A stretch of DNA of 59,493 nt from the NCBI GenBank assembly GCA_036940085.1, contig JALLBK010000260.1:1-59493 (forward strand), given 5' to 3'. Numbering within the stretch: position 1 is the stretch's first letter; each line of letters opens with the position of its first letter. Made by a program: the position numbers and the translations under genes. Source of the stretch: Discostella pseudostelligera. Its lineage: Eukaryota; Bacillariophyta; Thalassiosirophyceae; Thalassiosirales; Thalassiosiraceae. Below, in pieces: positions 9,812 through 19,616 of this stretch. The notes beneath the pieces are model-generated. The model ran no database searches, was not told the DNA's origin, and worked only from the letters and a program-made list of their open reading frames with translations.

Positions 9812-11564
9812 TGATACTTCCAACTGGAGGACGAAGCTTCGCAATGTGGTCTTTCCCATCTACGGCGAAGAGATGACCAAATTTTTATTGATTGGGAGTA
9901 TCAAATTCTTTGTTATTTTAGCGTTGACTATTACGAGAGATAACAAAGATACAATGGTAGTTACGGAGTGTGGAGCAGAGGCGATTGCTTTTTTGAAGGT
10001 GAGTTCTCTTCCATTCTTGCATTGGAACTCGACTCTCTTCCGATGCGAATCTAACACAACAAACCATTCCATCAAATCGTCGCAAGATCTACGGAGTTTT
10101 GCCAGCAGCAACCATGTTCATCGGTATTTACTCAAAAATGGCAAGCATTCTCGACAAGAAACCACTATTCTATGCCACTTGCATCCCCTTCTTTGCATTT
10201 TTCTTCCTCTTTGATGCCATAATTTACCCCAACCGAGGTTCCATCCAACCATCTTTGTCAACGGTTCAATCGATAATGCGAGTATCTCCTTCTGGGGGTA
10301 GTGCAACTGCAATATTTGCTACATTGTTTGCCAATTGGACATCGGCACTATTCTACATTGTGGCTGAGGTGTACTCTTCGGTTTCGGTGGGCATTCTATT
10401 TTGGCAGTATGCCAATGACGTAGTGTCTGTCAGTCAAGCCAAACGATTCTACCCACTTTTTGCACAAATGAGTGGAATCGCTCCGATAGTGGCTGGACAG
10501 TACGCTGTGCGGTATGCTAGTCGAGCGAAAGATTTCGGGCAGAGCTTGCGTAGGTTGACGTGGATGGTGAATTTCTCGGGGCTGATGATATGTCTGTTTT
10601 ATCGATGGAGTAATGCCTACATTGAAAAGACGGCGGGGGTGTCGGTGGACGCGAAAGACGATTCAGCAGGAGGTGATTTGCTTGTGAAACAACAGAAGAA
10701 GAAAAAGTCGAAGATGTCAATGATCGAGTCAGCACGATTTTTGGCATCGTCGGAGTATTTGAGATTGATCGCAACACTTGTGGTGGGATATGGTGAGTAT
10801 TCTGTGCGATATGCATTCGACGAACTGCTCCATTTTGTCGTATTAAATCTACTCAATGAATTCCTTATCAGGTCTGTCAATTAACTTTACCGAGATCATG
10901 TGGAAATCCATTGTGAAAAGGCAATACCCCAATCCACTCGACTATCAGCGGTTCATGGGAAATTTTTCGTCCGTCGTTGGGTTCTCGACCTGCATTGTGA
11001 TTTTCCTCGGTGTGCAAGCCATCAGAATACTCGGATGGCGAATAGGAGCCCTGGCAACGCCGATGGTGATGGCGTGTCTTGCGATACCGTACTTTTCGAG
11101 CATTCTCATCGGATTGGACAGTCCGCAGCAGTTGCGCATTGCTGTTATATTTGGAACGTTAAACTCGTTGCTTTCCAAAACAACCAAGTATGCACTATTC
11201 GACCCCACGTGAGTAAAACATTGAGAGTTACCTTTGATGCATTTATTTTGACACGTTGTTGATGTATTATTGTTGAATTTCGACGTCAATCAACAGCACG
11301 CAAATGGCGTATATACCTCTGGATGATGAATCGAAGGTAAAGGGCAAAGCTGCAATCGAGGTTCTCGGGTCAAGGATTGGAAAGAGCGGAGGCTCTTTGG
11401 TTCAGCAATTTCTTGTTCTAGTCTTCGGCAACATTATCAGTGCTGCTCCTGTATTGGTGGTGCTATATTACTCGGTATTGGGATGGTGGGCGTATTCTGC
11501 GCATAGATTGAGCTCGCTTTTTTATGCTAGGACTGCCACCCAAGAGCGCAAAAAGGAGGACTGA
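9465..11564 (+). CDS. NTT-family nucleotide transporter (ADP/ATP translocase type), four exons
   Basis: Exons are 9465-9998, 10087-10792, 10872-11208 and 11297-11564; the three GT-AG introns are 88, 79 and 88 nt. The joined protein has 614 residues. The splice joins restore family-typical strings: EAIAFLK-IYGVLPAAT, VVGYG-LSINFTEIMWKS and ALFDPT-TQMAYIPLDDE. The family (plastid, Chlamydia and Rickettsia) exchanges ATP/ADP or imports (d)NTPs across envelope membranes through about 11-12 helices. A hydrophobic signal-like segment at residues 26-44 fits import through the ER-derived outer plastid membranes, but no clear A-F cleavage motif is visible. Residues 60-120 are low complexity. Whether it is an antiporter or a nucleotide importer cannot be told. 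Its stop is only 50 nt from the convergent IRE1 stop. Confidence 0.92.
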
Positions 11565-11614
11565 TGTAGTCGAACGGAGTATTCCCCGCACAGATGATAA
11601 CTTTATCAGAAGAA

Positions 11615-14600
11615 TCATGACTTCTCTGCTGTCTTCTTCTTGGGCTGACCTTGTTTTGTTACCTGCGGTTTCTTCTGCTTGGAGTCAACCGCCCATTGCC
11701 CCTGCTCTTTCCGTGTTTTCTCAATGGTCCTGGCCGAACCGTATGTGTCCTCTCCACCAGAAGCTTTCGGGTTGGCACACAGTCCAAACTTGTTGACAAG
11801 CGTGCCCCATCGATGGTGCTTTCCTCCTTTCACACGCAGCTCGATTGGTCCGTGAGCAAAAATACATTTGTTCTTCTTCCTCATTGGGCAGTGCACTCCT
11901 TGACTACTATCCCAATAGTTACATAATCGTGTACGGAATTTCGGGTCATCGACGAACCGGGCCAAGTTGGAGTCTCGCTTGCGTAGTTTAGCATCAAGCC
12001 TTTGCGTCCAATCATCATCTGAGCGATACCAGCCCCGGCATTTCAATTCTCTTGCTGCCGTGCTACCACTCCACACCACAATACCTGACAAATCACCACC
12101 ACATTGAAGCAGAGTGTCTCCAGTGTCTTTATCCTCCGTTGGTGACGGGTTCTCAGATGAGACGTCCATCGATTGAGGTTCATGCTGACGTGGAGGCGTT
12201 GTCGCTGTCACTCCTGGTTCTTCTTCCAATTCGGGAGATACATCTCCACGTTGTTTAACCTCGTGTTCCTGCTCCACCTCATCATCCGGGATGGTTTCCA
12301 TCGTTTTAGGCAAATCCAACATATCAGTTAGCACTGCCTTTGTCATATTCTCATGGTTGTTTGATCTCGTTTTTGAATTCCTTGAGAATGGCAGCTTATA
12401 GTCAGCTGATAGCGAGTCATCTGCACCGAGATTCGCAACGCAGAAATTGTAGCAATGCATTAATAGCCCTGGGAATGCCCTCGTTATGTAGATTGACAAT
12501 CCATCTGTGCTTGATCCAATTCTGGTTTTGAGGCTTGCAGGCAATTCGTCGTAGTGGTGATGCTTGTTTCGTATCATTCGTAGACAGTCGCGAAGAGAGC
12601 TAGGATCGTATGTGCGGCGGCTCAACGAAGCTTCCATAAGTTCTGGGTCGAGCTTCTTTTCCCATGATGTCCCAACGATACCAACTGCGCCTTTTTCAAT
12701 TGCAATTATCATCGAAGCTGGAGTGATACTGTCATCCTTATCCTGTGACGTACTAAATGATTCTATTCTGTCTGATACATCGCACAAAAATTTCAGACGC
12801 TTTGCCATGCTCCAAAAGAATGGATGCTCACAAACCTCATCTGCAGTTGGACGGGCCTTGGCATTTCGACTGATCATCAACAAAATTAAATCGCGTGCTT
12901 CTGGAGGAACAAACTCCAGATCGGCGTGATTGGGTGTATTTTTCATGATGTTTGCTTCGCGCTCGTACCACTCTCCGAATGGGTGAGAACCAGGAAGCAG
13001 GGTGCAAAAGAATATGCACCCTAGTGAAAAAATATCAACAGATCTGCTTGTACGATTTACTCCAGACTCGATCGGGGAAGCTTCCAAAAAAATTTCTGAT
13101 GCGTCGTTTGATGATGCTTCGGGAGACCATCTCTGTGCCATCACCTCGGGTGCCTGCCACCCAACGGACCCTGCACCTGCACCAGCATCACCAGCAAGTC
13201 CACCACCGACTGATCCGGTGCCAAGCGTGCTGAGACCAAAGCTAGATTGGCCAGCAAGTTGCTTCCCTAGTCCCATATCAGATATTTTGGGGACATAATC
13301 CTGATTTTTGAAGTACTCTGCTACAGTGGTTGTATCAATGCATGTGGAGCTGCGGTTACCGTTGAATTCTGTTTCAGATTCAGACTCTCCTAGCTTAACC
13401 ACCGTCTTTGACTTACTACGCAGCGCCAATAGAATGTTTTGAGGTTTGAGATCTCGATGAACAATCCGAAGGGAGTGAAGGTGTCGAACACCAGATGCAA
13501 TCTGGTGCAAGAGTATTTTTGTCGCCGACTCAAAATCGTCGTAACTGTTCGTGGGTTGGATGCTCTCTTTGCGCATATTCCGATACTTGCTCAATGAAAC
13601 TATCAAGTCATTAAGAGACATGTCGCATAATTCCAATGCCAAGTAGACAAAATCGCCCCGCATTTCTTTCAGGAAGTAGCGAACAACATTTGGATGGCCG
13701 TCGCTTTCGATTAGCAGTGAAATTTCTCGGTCGGCACTGGCATGGTACATATTTAACATTCTTTTCACTGCAACTTGACGTTTATCTAATACCCCTTTGT
13801 ACACAATCGTTCCATGGCCACCGTAGCCAAGGATCTCGTCGGACAGTTGGATAACACCGCCATCGCTCTTGGAATTGTTTTGTGCTTTCTTTTCGGTTGC
13901 AACTCCATCTCCTGATGAATCAATAGGGCTAGAAACGCTTTTAGCTTCTGCCTTCAGCCTTTCCCGTCGTCCGATTTCAAAAGACACTACAAATATTAGT
14001 GCCACCAGTGGAGCAATCCACGATGACATTATGCTCACAAACCGTTGAAAGAATGAGTTTTTCTTGCGACTGTTGCCTTCGAGCATATCGAGATACAAGT
14101 CATAGTCCAAGTCTGACGATGCAAATACCGACGCCATGTCGAGATTTCCATCGATGTCAAGTAAATTCCCCAACATAATACTGGCTCCGATGAGACATCC
14201 AGGATAGAGCGGAGATGCAGGAGTGCAGGAGTGCCTAGACCTGTCGTCCAAGTGAATGAGCTGCTTGTCTCCCGAATCGGCATCATCACTCGCGTCATGA
14301 CGGTGTTCATGAAATCCAATTGTTGCATGCTGTGTACTCAACATAGAATGCTTAAACTCATCAACGTTGTTCACATTAGCCACTTCTGAAGCAATGGGGT
14401 GAGGTTGCGGTAGTTCAAGAGGCAATCGCGGCCTCGATGTGCGCTCACCCAAAGGCAACGCATAGATCTGGCCATTTTGCAACGCACCAACGACCGAACC
14501 TTGAACACTAAAGCCCACGGCCCGGCACTCTCCAGTCTTATCATTCCTGCAAGCGTCATCGATCATTCCTGCTGGCTGCGGCAGTGACTGTTTAAGGGAA

Positions 14601-16450
14601 GCAATTTGTTGTTCCAGCATTCGAGACAGAGTACTTTTCTCTTTTCCAGCTAACGGCAACGAAGAATCGTCAAGCATGTTCACCCGGATCTTATGCCCAG
14701 TAGAGGCCTCGATTGCGTACACAACTGGAGAATCGAGCAAATCAAACGAAATCCAACCTACGGTAGACGAATCGGCATCATCGCGGAATGCAACGTTGCC
14801 TGTGGGCGTTGATACCAAGAACGGTGATCCGCGGTTCGAGGTCAAACTTCTTTCTGCACCTTCAGGTGTGTCTTTGTCATCAGGTTCATCAGGGGCGGGA
14901 AGTCTCAGGATCCGATCACCAGGATGGCGCAGAGCATCAGCAATGAATTCAGTAACGATACGGTTCATTTCTTTCTCTTCCTGAATAATATCGATTTCTG
15001 GTGTAGCGTCACCTTCCTCATCTCGAATAGACAATGGAGAGGCCATGCCGTATTGATGACGGTCTCCGTGTATCATCTCCTGGACGCTGAGAATCTCAGC
15101 TACCGAAAATTCAAAATCTACCGTACCCTTGCGCAAATCATGAACAATTACTGTATACTCTAGCCTGCCTACCCAAACAACATCCCTTCCCTCTAGAGCG
15201 GATGGAAGTTCACCATCACCCTCGTCATCATCAGTGTCTTCGTTCCATTTTGGTATCACTCTCAAAATCTCCCCAGTACGTTCATCAAGCGCCGCTACCA
15301 TAGCTCTCCGCGATCCAACGAAGAATCGTTGTTGAGCATCGACAAACGGAGCCTTATTGACAAGGTCACGGATGTGTATGCTCACGGATAATTCTTGACC
15401 AGTGTAACCATCACCATCATTGGTTGCTGAATTGTCACCCCCCGTCAGGTAGACCGTACCATCAATAGAAGGGACGGCCTGCCATTGATACTCGTGACCC
15501 GTGCGTTGCTTATCAGGTGATTTATGTGATGGCAAAGTCTTGGACGTTGTTGATACCAGCGGAGAAAGGAAAGCATTCCACTCATCAGACACCTTAACTT
15601 CATCGGTTCCAACATCTTCGTTGTCGTCTGTTTGAACTCTCGACTTTCTCCATAAAATTTGACCCGACGAGCGAGATACACCCGCCAGTGTCCCATCCAC
15701 TGCTGATATGATGAGTACCGAATCTCTCGCCTTCTCCGAATTGTCATTGTCTTTTGGATCATCATCAATAACGTCATTATTGTCATCCGTCTGTGGTCGC
15801 AACTTAATCTGAGGATTACGACGACGATTCGACGTTCGAGCATGTTGAGCATTATTCTCCAAGAGATCAACATCTTCGACATCATTTTCATCATCGTCTT
15901 CTATTTCTTCGTCGGATATGTTGTCTTGAACATTCTTCGGGGGTTGGCCATTGTTGTTGTGCATGTTGTGCAGAGAGTTTTCACCCCCCTTGTTCATAAT
16001 TGAGGTAACAGACGAATTTTTTGCAGTAGTAGTAGCAGTAGCAACAGCAAAAGTGTTCATAGACGATGATGATATCAGCCCCAAGCACAGTAGTAGGAGC
16101 GATATTCGTGATATTGACAATTTGGATTCCAAGATAGCCGTAAAAGTTGCAAGTGGCACGAGATGTGAGTTACCATCCCGCACTGGTTTTGATGATATAT
16201 TTTGACGATGTCTTAAATGGCGGCCGCCTTTCAACTGAAAATAATGTGAGCATCTTCTTGTCTGACTGCATTTGCAAGCCATGCAGTGATGGTTTTGTTG
16301 TGTGGAATTATTGTCTGAGTCTGAGGGTGCACAAGATGGGTTCAACCACCCTTCGCCTGCGCCGACGTCGATGCAGATGGTGATGGGCCGCCGCCTTCGC
16401 TTTCTGAGCAGCCCGCTCCGACGACAAGCTGATACGTTGCAAACATCCAT
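11615..16450 (-). CDS. IRE1: IRE1-type ER stress sensor: luminal PQQ domain, kinase, KEN RNase, plus C-terminal CCCH zinc finger
   Basis: An uninterrupted 1,611-residue frame. A hydrophobic signal segment lies near residues 113-138. Luminal beta-propeller-like repeats follow (SAVDGTLAGVSRSSGQILWR, SIDGTVYLTGG, ALDERTGEILR), then a transmembrane helix near 800-825. The kinase runs from about 865 to 1215 (GYGGHGTIVYKG, HRDLKPQN, DMGLG in place of DFG). The KEN RNase spans about 1217-1345, with the RNKHHHYDELP catalytic segment. The family senses unfolded protein in the ER lumen and cleaves mRNA on the cytosolic side. Unusually, after a Glu/Thr-rich linker the protein ends in a CCCH finger (C-x10-C-x7-C-x3-H, about 1505-1530) and a Lys-rich tail. 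The true start is unsure because 110 residues precede the signal segment; an upstream intron or a later start is possible. Confidence 0.93.
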   Translation of the reverse strand: MDVCNVSACRRSGLLRKRRRRPITICIDVGAGEGWLNPSCAPSDSDNNSTQQNHHCMACKCSQTRRCSHYFQLKGGRHLRHRQNISSKPVRDGNSHLVPLATFTAILESKLSISRISLLLLCLGLISSSSMNTFAVATATTTAKNSSVTSIMNKGGENSLHNMHNNNGQPPKNVQDNISDEEIEDDDENDVEDVDLLENNAQHARTSNRRRNPQIKLRPQTDDNNDVIDDDPKDNDNSEKARDSVLIISAVDGTLAGVSRSSGQILWRKSRVQTDDNEDVGTDEVKVSDEWNAFLSPLVSTTSKTLPSHKSPDKQRTGHEYQWQAVPSIDGTVYLTGGDNSATNDGDGYTGQELSVSIHIRDLVNKAPFVDAQQRFFVGSRRAMVAALDERTGEILRVIPKWNEDTDDDEGDGELPSALEGRDVVWVGRLEYTVIVHDLRKGTVDFEFSVAEILSVQEMIHGDRHQYGMASPLSIRDEEGDATPEIDIIQEEKEMNRIVTEFIADALRHPGDRILRLPAPDEPDDKDTPEGAERSLTSNRGSPFLVSTPTGNVAFRDDADSSTVGWISFDLLDSPVVYAIEASTGHKIRVNMLDDSSLPLAGKEKSTLSRMLEQQIASLKQSLPQPAGMIDDACRNDKTGECRAVGFSVQGSVVGALQNGQIYALPLGERTSRPRLPLELPQPHPIASEVANVNNVDEFKHSMLSTQHATIGFHEHRHDASDDADSGDKQLIHLDDRSRHSCTPASPLYPGCLIGASIMLGNLLDIDGNLDMASVFASSDLDYDLYLDMLEGNSRKKNSFFQRFVSIMSSWIAPLVALIFVVSFEIGRRERLKAEAKSVSSPIDSSGDGVATEKKAQNNSKSDGGVIQLSDEILGYGGHGTIVYKGVLDKRQVAVKRMLNMYHASADREISLLIESDGHPNVVRYFLKEMRGDFVYLALELCDMSLNDLIVSLSKYRNMRKESIQPTNSYDDFESATKILLHQIASGVRHLHSLRIVHRDLKPQNILLALRSKSKTVVKLGESESETEFNGNRSSTCIDTTTVAEYFKNQDYVPKISDMGLGKQLAGQSSFGLSTLGTGSVGGGLAGDAGAGAGSVGWQAPEVMAQRWSPEASSNDASEIFLEASPIESGVNRTSRSVDIFSLGCIFFCTLLPGSHPFGEWYEREANIMKNTPNHADLEFVPPEARDLILLMISRNAKARPTADEVCEHPFFWSMAKRLKFLCDVSDRIESFSTSQDKDDSITPASMIIAIEKGAVGIVGTSWEKKLDPELMEASLSRRTYDPSSLRDCLRMIRNKHHHYDELPASLKTRIGSSTDGLSIYITRAFPGLLMHCYNFCVANLGADDSLSADYKLPFSRNSKTRSNNHENMTKAVLTDMLDLPKTMETIPDDEVEQEHEVKQRGDVSPELEEEPGVTATTPPRQHEPQSMDVSSENPSPTEDKDTGDTLLQCGGDLSGIVVWSGSTAARELKCRGWYRSDDDWTQRLDAKLRKRDSNLARFVDDPKFRTRLCNYWDSSQGVHCPMRKKNKCIFAHGPIELRVKGGKHHRWGTLVNKFGLCANPKASGGEDTYGSARTIEKTRKEQGQWAVDSKQKKPQVTKQGQPKKKTAEKS

Positions 16451-16874
16451 TCTTGATGATGAATCTTTTTTAAGCTAGTGATATGTCCTGTCATGTCATA
16501 TGTCCGTAGCTGTCGCTGTGGTTGCTGATAGGGATTGGCACGAGGATTTCCTATTCATCGTCATACGGCGGCGGGCGGCGGCGGCGGCCGGCCGTGCATC
16601 AGCTTTAATTTTTTGTGTGGACGACATCCACCGCGTCTTTCCCGCGCAAAAATGTTCGTCTGTCTATGCTCGCCTTCTCCCGTCTCCCGCGCAAAATTGT
16701 ATGGTCCATCTGTCTGTGCCCAAAGAAGATCTCCAAAGTTCCTGCGATCCTCAACTAGCGATAGATTGTGATACATTCGCATAGTAGAAATACTCGCCAA
16801 TTGAGGTCAGCATGTTGTGACATAAAGACTTCTATCCTGACCATGGATATGGCCCACTCCGCGATGAGACAAAG
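16451..16874. promoter_or_regulatory. Divergent promoter between IRE1 and carboxypeptidase
   Basis: Two near-identical E2F-like sites are visible: TTTCCCGCGCAAAA at about 16638 and CTCCCGCGCAAAATT at about 16684. Each is followed by TGT, and the spacing is 46 nt. The first equals the classical E2F consensus. Both genes concern the secretory system, so shared control is plausible but not shown. Confidence 0.5.
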
Positions 16875-18691
16875 ATGAAGATGATGAAGCCCTCCGCAAA
16901 CTACAACTACTCCCTTGCCCTTGCCCTTGCCCTTGCAATCCTCCACTGTTGCACCGGAACGGCAGCTCAGCACGTCGTCTTTGATGGCGGCGATGAAGTT
17001 GTTCCTACTGCGCTACAGCTTCTTCGTGGTGGTGTCGGGGTCCACGATGTCCTCTCCACCTCCACCTCCACAAAAGCGGTGGAGGAGCACAACGAATCCA
17101 CCACAAAACAGACTACTAAGAAGGTTCAGACTTTCAACCTAAAAGAGAACATTACACTCACTCTCTCGAGTGCTGAAGTGGATAAGAATTTTTGTGATCC
17201 ATCCTCTCCATTGAGCTTGGCGGGGTACATGAATGGTGAGATCGATGACAGTAGCAAGCATTTCTTTACCTAGATCAATTATTCTCAACGTTTACATCAT
17301 CGATTATTTCTCTAAGTGAAAGGAAGTCAGTTTGATACCGAGAATGACAAAAATCTTTTCTACTGGTTCTTTGAGCAGAGAACGACAAGTCAACTTCCCG
17401 GAGGATTCGACGTCGGTGGGCCTGGGAAGGGGAAAAGGTCGAATGGAGAGACAATCCCGCTAGTTATCTGGTTGACGGGTGGACCTGGATGTTCAAGTTC
17501 ACTTGCTCTCCTTACCGAGAATGGACCGTGTAAAGTCAATAAGGATGGAGCTACAACGAATGTTAATCCGTACTCATGGACTGAGGCTGCTCACGTCCTT
17601 TGGCTGGACCAGCCTGCCAATGTAGGCGAGTAGTCATCTCCGCAATCTCGCGTGATTCATTCACATTATTTTGTCTAATTGCAGCATTCTTTCATACTTT
17701 CGTCTCTTTTCTGGTGTTCACAGGTTACTCCTACGGACAGAATAATGACATGAACGAAGAGATGATTAGCGAGGATGCCTACTACTTTTTGCAAGCGTGG
17801 TTTAAGTCCGAATATGGTCGTAAGTACAAAGATGCACCCCTATTCATTGTCGGTGAAAGTTATGGAGGACATTATGCCCCCGCTATCGCGCATAGGATAT
17901 GGACGGGGAACAACAACCTAAAGGACGGACTTGATAAGCTCAATCTGCGAGGATTGGCAGTTGGCAATGGATTGACACAACCCGAGGAGCAGTTCAAATG
18001 GTACGCGGAAATGGCGTATAAGAATTCGCACAACATGCCGGTAATCTCCGAAGAGACCTATTATGAATGGAAAGCAGCCGAGCAAAAGTGTGTCACAAGC
18101 TTACATCAATGCAACCAAAGCGATGACGCACATTCGGCGTTTGCTTGCAATGTTGGAAACCTACTCTGCGGAGCCATTATGAAGGATTATACGAAGTTGG
18201 GTTTGAACCCTTACGACATATCCAAGTTGTGCGATGACCATCCCTTGTGCTATGACTTCTCAAACGTAGAGAAATTTATGAACAATGAAACGACTAAAAG
18301 AGCCTTGCATGTTGATGGACACAATCCGACATGGGAAACTTGTAACGATGCTTTGAATAATCGTTTTACCGTTGACAAAATGAAGAACTTTGGCCCGTAC
18401 GTTGCGGATTTACTCAACAATGGCATACCTGCATTAATATACGCTGGAGACTTGGACTTCATTTGCAACTACCTTGGTAATCAAGCCTGGAGTTACAAAC
18501 TTGATTGGAAGCATACGGAGAATTTCCAGGCAGCCGAGTTGAAAGATTGGAATAATGGAGGAGGGTTGGTGAGGACATCAAATGGATTGACGTTCTTACA
18601 AGTGTTCGATGCTGGACATATGGTGCCGAGCGATCAGCCAGAGCATGCATTACAAATGATCACTCTGTTCTTGACTGGAGAATCATTTTGA
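16875..18691 (+). CDS. Serine carboxypeptidase (peptidase S10), three exons, one GC-AG intron
   Basis: Exons are 16875-17235, 17317-17625 and 17724-18691, giving 545 residues. A signal peptide (LALALALAILHCCTGTAA) sends it to the secretory/vacuolar route. Family signatures: FYWFFEQR, LTGGPGCSS (oxyanion hole), LWLDQPANVGYSYG, GESYGGHYAP, YAGDLDFICNY and DAGHMVPSDQP. The catalytic triad is Ser269, Asp466 and His522. Intron 1 is GT-AG (81 nt). Intron 2 (98 nt) begins GCGAGT and ends CACAG; only this GC-AG choice restores the invariant QPANVGYSYG segment. The enzyme removes C-terminal residues at acidic pH. It is divergent from IRE1. Confidence 0.93.
17626..17723 (+). other. GC-AG intron in carboxypeptidase gene
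   Basis: The donor reads G|GCGAGT and the acceptor CACAG|GTT. A GT donor 4 nt upstream would shift the frame and destroy the conserved QPANVGYSYG motif. A second acceptor (TTGCAG) leads to an early stop. Confidence 0.8.
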
Positions 18692-19133
18692 AATCATCCA
18701 TCTCATGCAGCATTTGTAATCATGAGGGTTGCCTTTGTCGTCGTCGACGTCGTGGCTCGTCGATGATGGTGGGAAATGAGCTAATGAAAAAAACTCCTCG
18801 TCCTCATTACAATCGCCCATGTCTAAGTATTATTCTTAGTTAAGTCGAGGACTAGTAGGTAGTAATAGGAGGCACGGAATTACTACGTATTACTTCTTGT
18901 ACTACTCGTCAACTTGATGCACACAAATTTAGTCCTCCTCGTTCTCGTCTTCATCCTCGTCCTCATCTTCGTCTTCATCCTCGTCCTCGACCTCTTCGCT
19001 CTTGACCTCAACCCTCTTGCCATTTCCACCAAGACGCCTGTCATCTTCATCTTCATCCTCGACTTCATCCTCGTCCTCATCTTCGACTTCATCCTCGTCC
19101 TCATCTTCGTCCTCGACCTCTTCGCTCTTGACC
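18692..19133. repeat. 3' spacer and out-of-frame continuation of the acidic repeat array
   Basis: Positions 18929-19133 continue the RRL/acidic repeats of the minus-strand gene beyond its premature stop, in the next frame. They end in a natural-looking stop (complement of 18929-18931) after N-E-E-D. Positions 18692-18928 hold nothing recognisable. Confidence 0.7.
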
Positions 19134-19616
19134 TCAACCCTCTTGCCATTTCACATTTCCGCCAAGACGCCTGTCATCTTCATCTTCATCCTCGACTTCA
19201 TTTTCATCTTCATCCTCGACTTCATCCTCGTCCTCATCTTCGACTTCATCCTCATCCTCATCTTCGTCCTCGACCTCTTCGCTCTTGACCTCAACCCTCT
19301 TGCCATTTCCGCCAAGACGCCTGTCATCTTCATCTTCATCCTCGACTTCATTTTCATCCTCATCTTCATCCTCGTCCTCATCCTCGTCCTCATCTTCGTC
19401 CTCGACCTCTACGACTTCAACCGTCTTGCCGTTTCTACCAAGACGCCTGTCATCTTTAACAAGGAGTTCAAGCTGTTCTTGATCTACCCCAACGATGCTG
19501 ACAGCAGCGTTGCTGTCTCCACGAAGGTGTCTAGTAGTGGCCGCAACGGCGGTGTTCGAGCCATGGAGACTGGCGCTCAGGAGGATGGAAAGGAGGATGC
19601 TGCGAGAAAAGATCAT
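19134..19616 (-). CDS. Secreted acidic tandem-repeat protein with RRL motifs (silacidin-like), C-terminally truncated by frameshift
   Basis: A 160-residue protein from the methionine at 19616; an in-frame ATG at 19682 would give 182. Residues 1-27 form a signal peptide (SILLSILLSASLHGSNTAVA), followed by an RHLRG motif. Then come repeats of DDRRLG(R/G)NGK plus a long Asp/Glu run with interspersed Val. In the silacidin family of diatoms, acidic peptides are released from a precursor at RRL sites and end up in silica. The layout here is alike, though Ser is sparse. A 7-nt insertion (copy at about 19144-19172 against the copy at about 19298) shifts the frame and adds a short KWQEG end. Without it the frame would run exactly to the stop at 18929. 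Silica role is inference; a calcium-binding secreted acidic protein is the alternative. Confidence 0.65.
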   Translation of the reverse strand: MIFSRSILLSILLSASLHGSNTAVAATTRHLRGDSNAAVSIVGVDQEQLELLVKDDRRLGRNGKTVEVVEVEDEDEDEDEDEDEDEDENEVEDEDEDDRRLGGNGKRVEVKSEEVEDEDEDEDEVEDEDEDEVEDEDENEVEDEDEDDRRLGGNVKWQEG

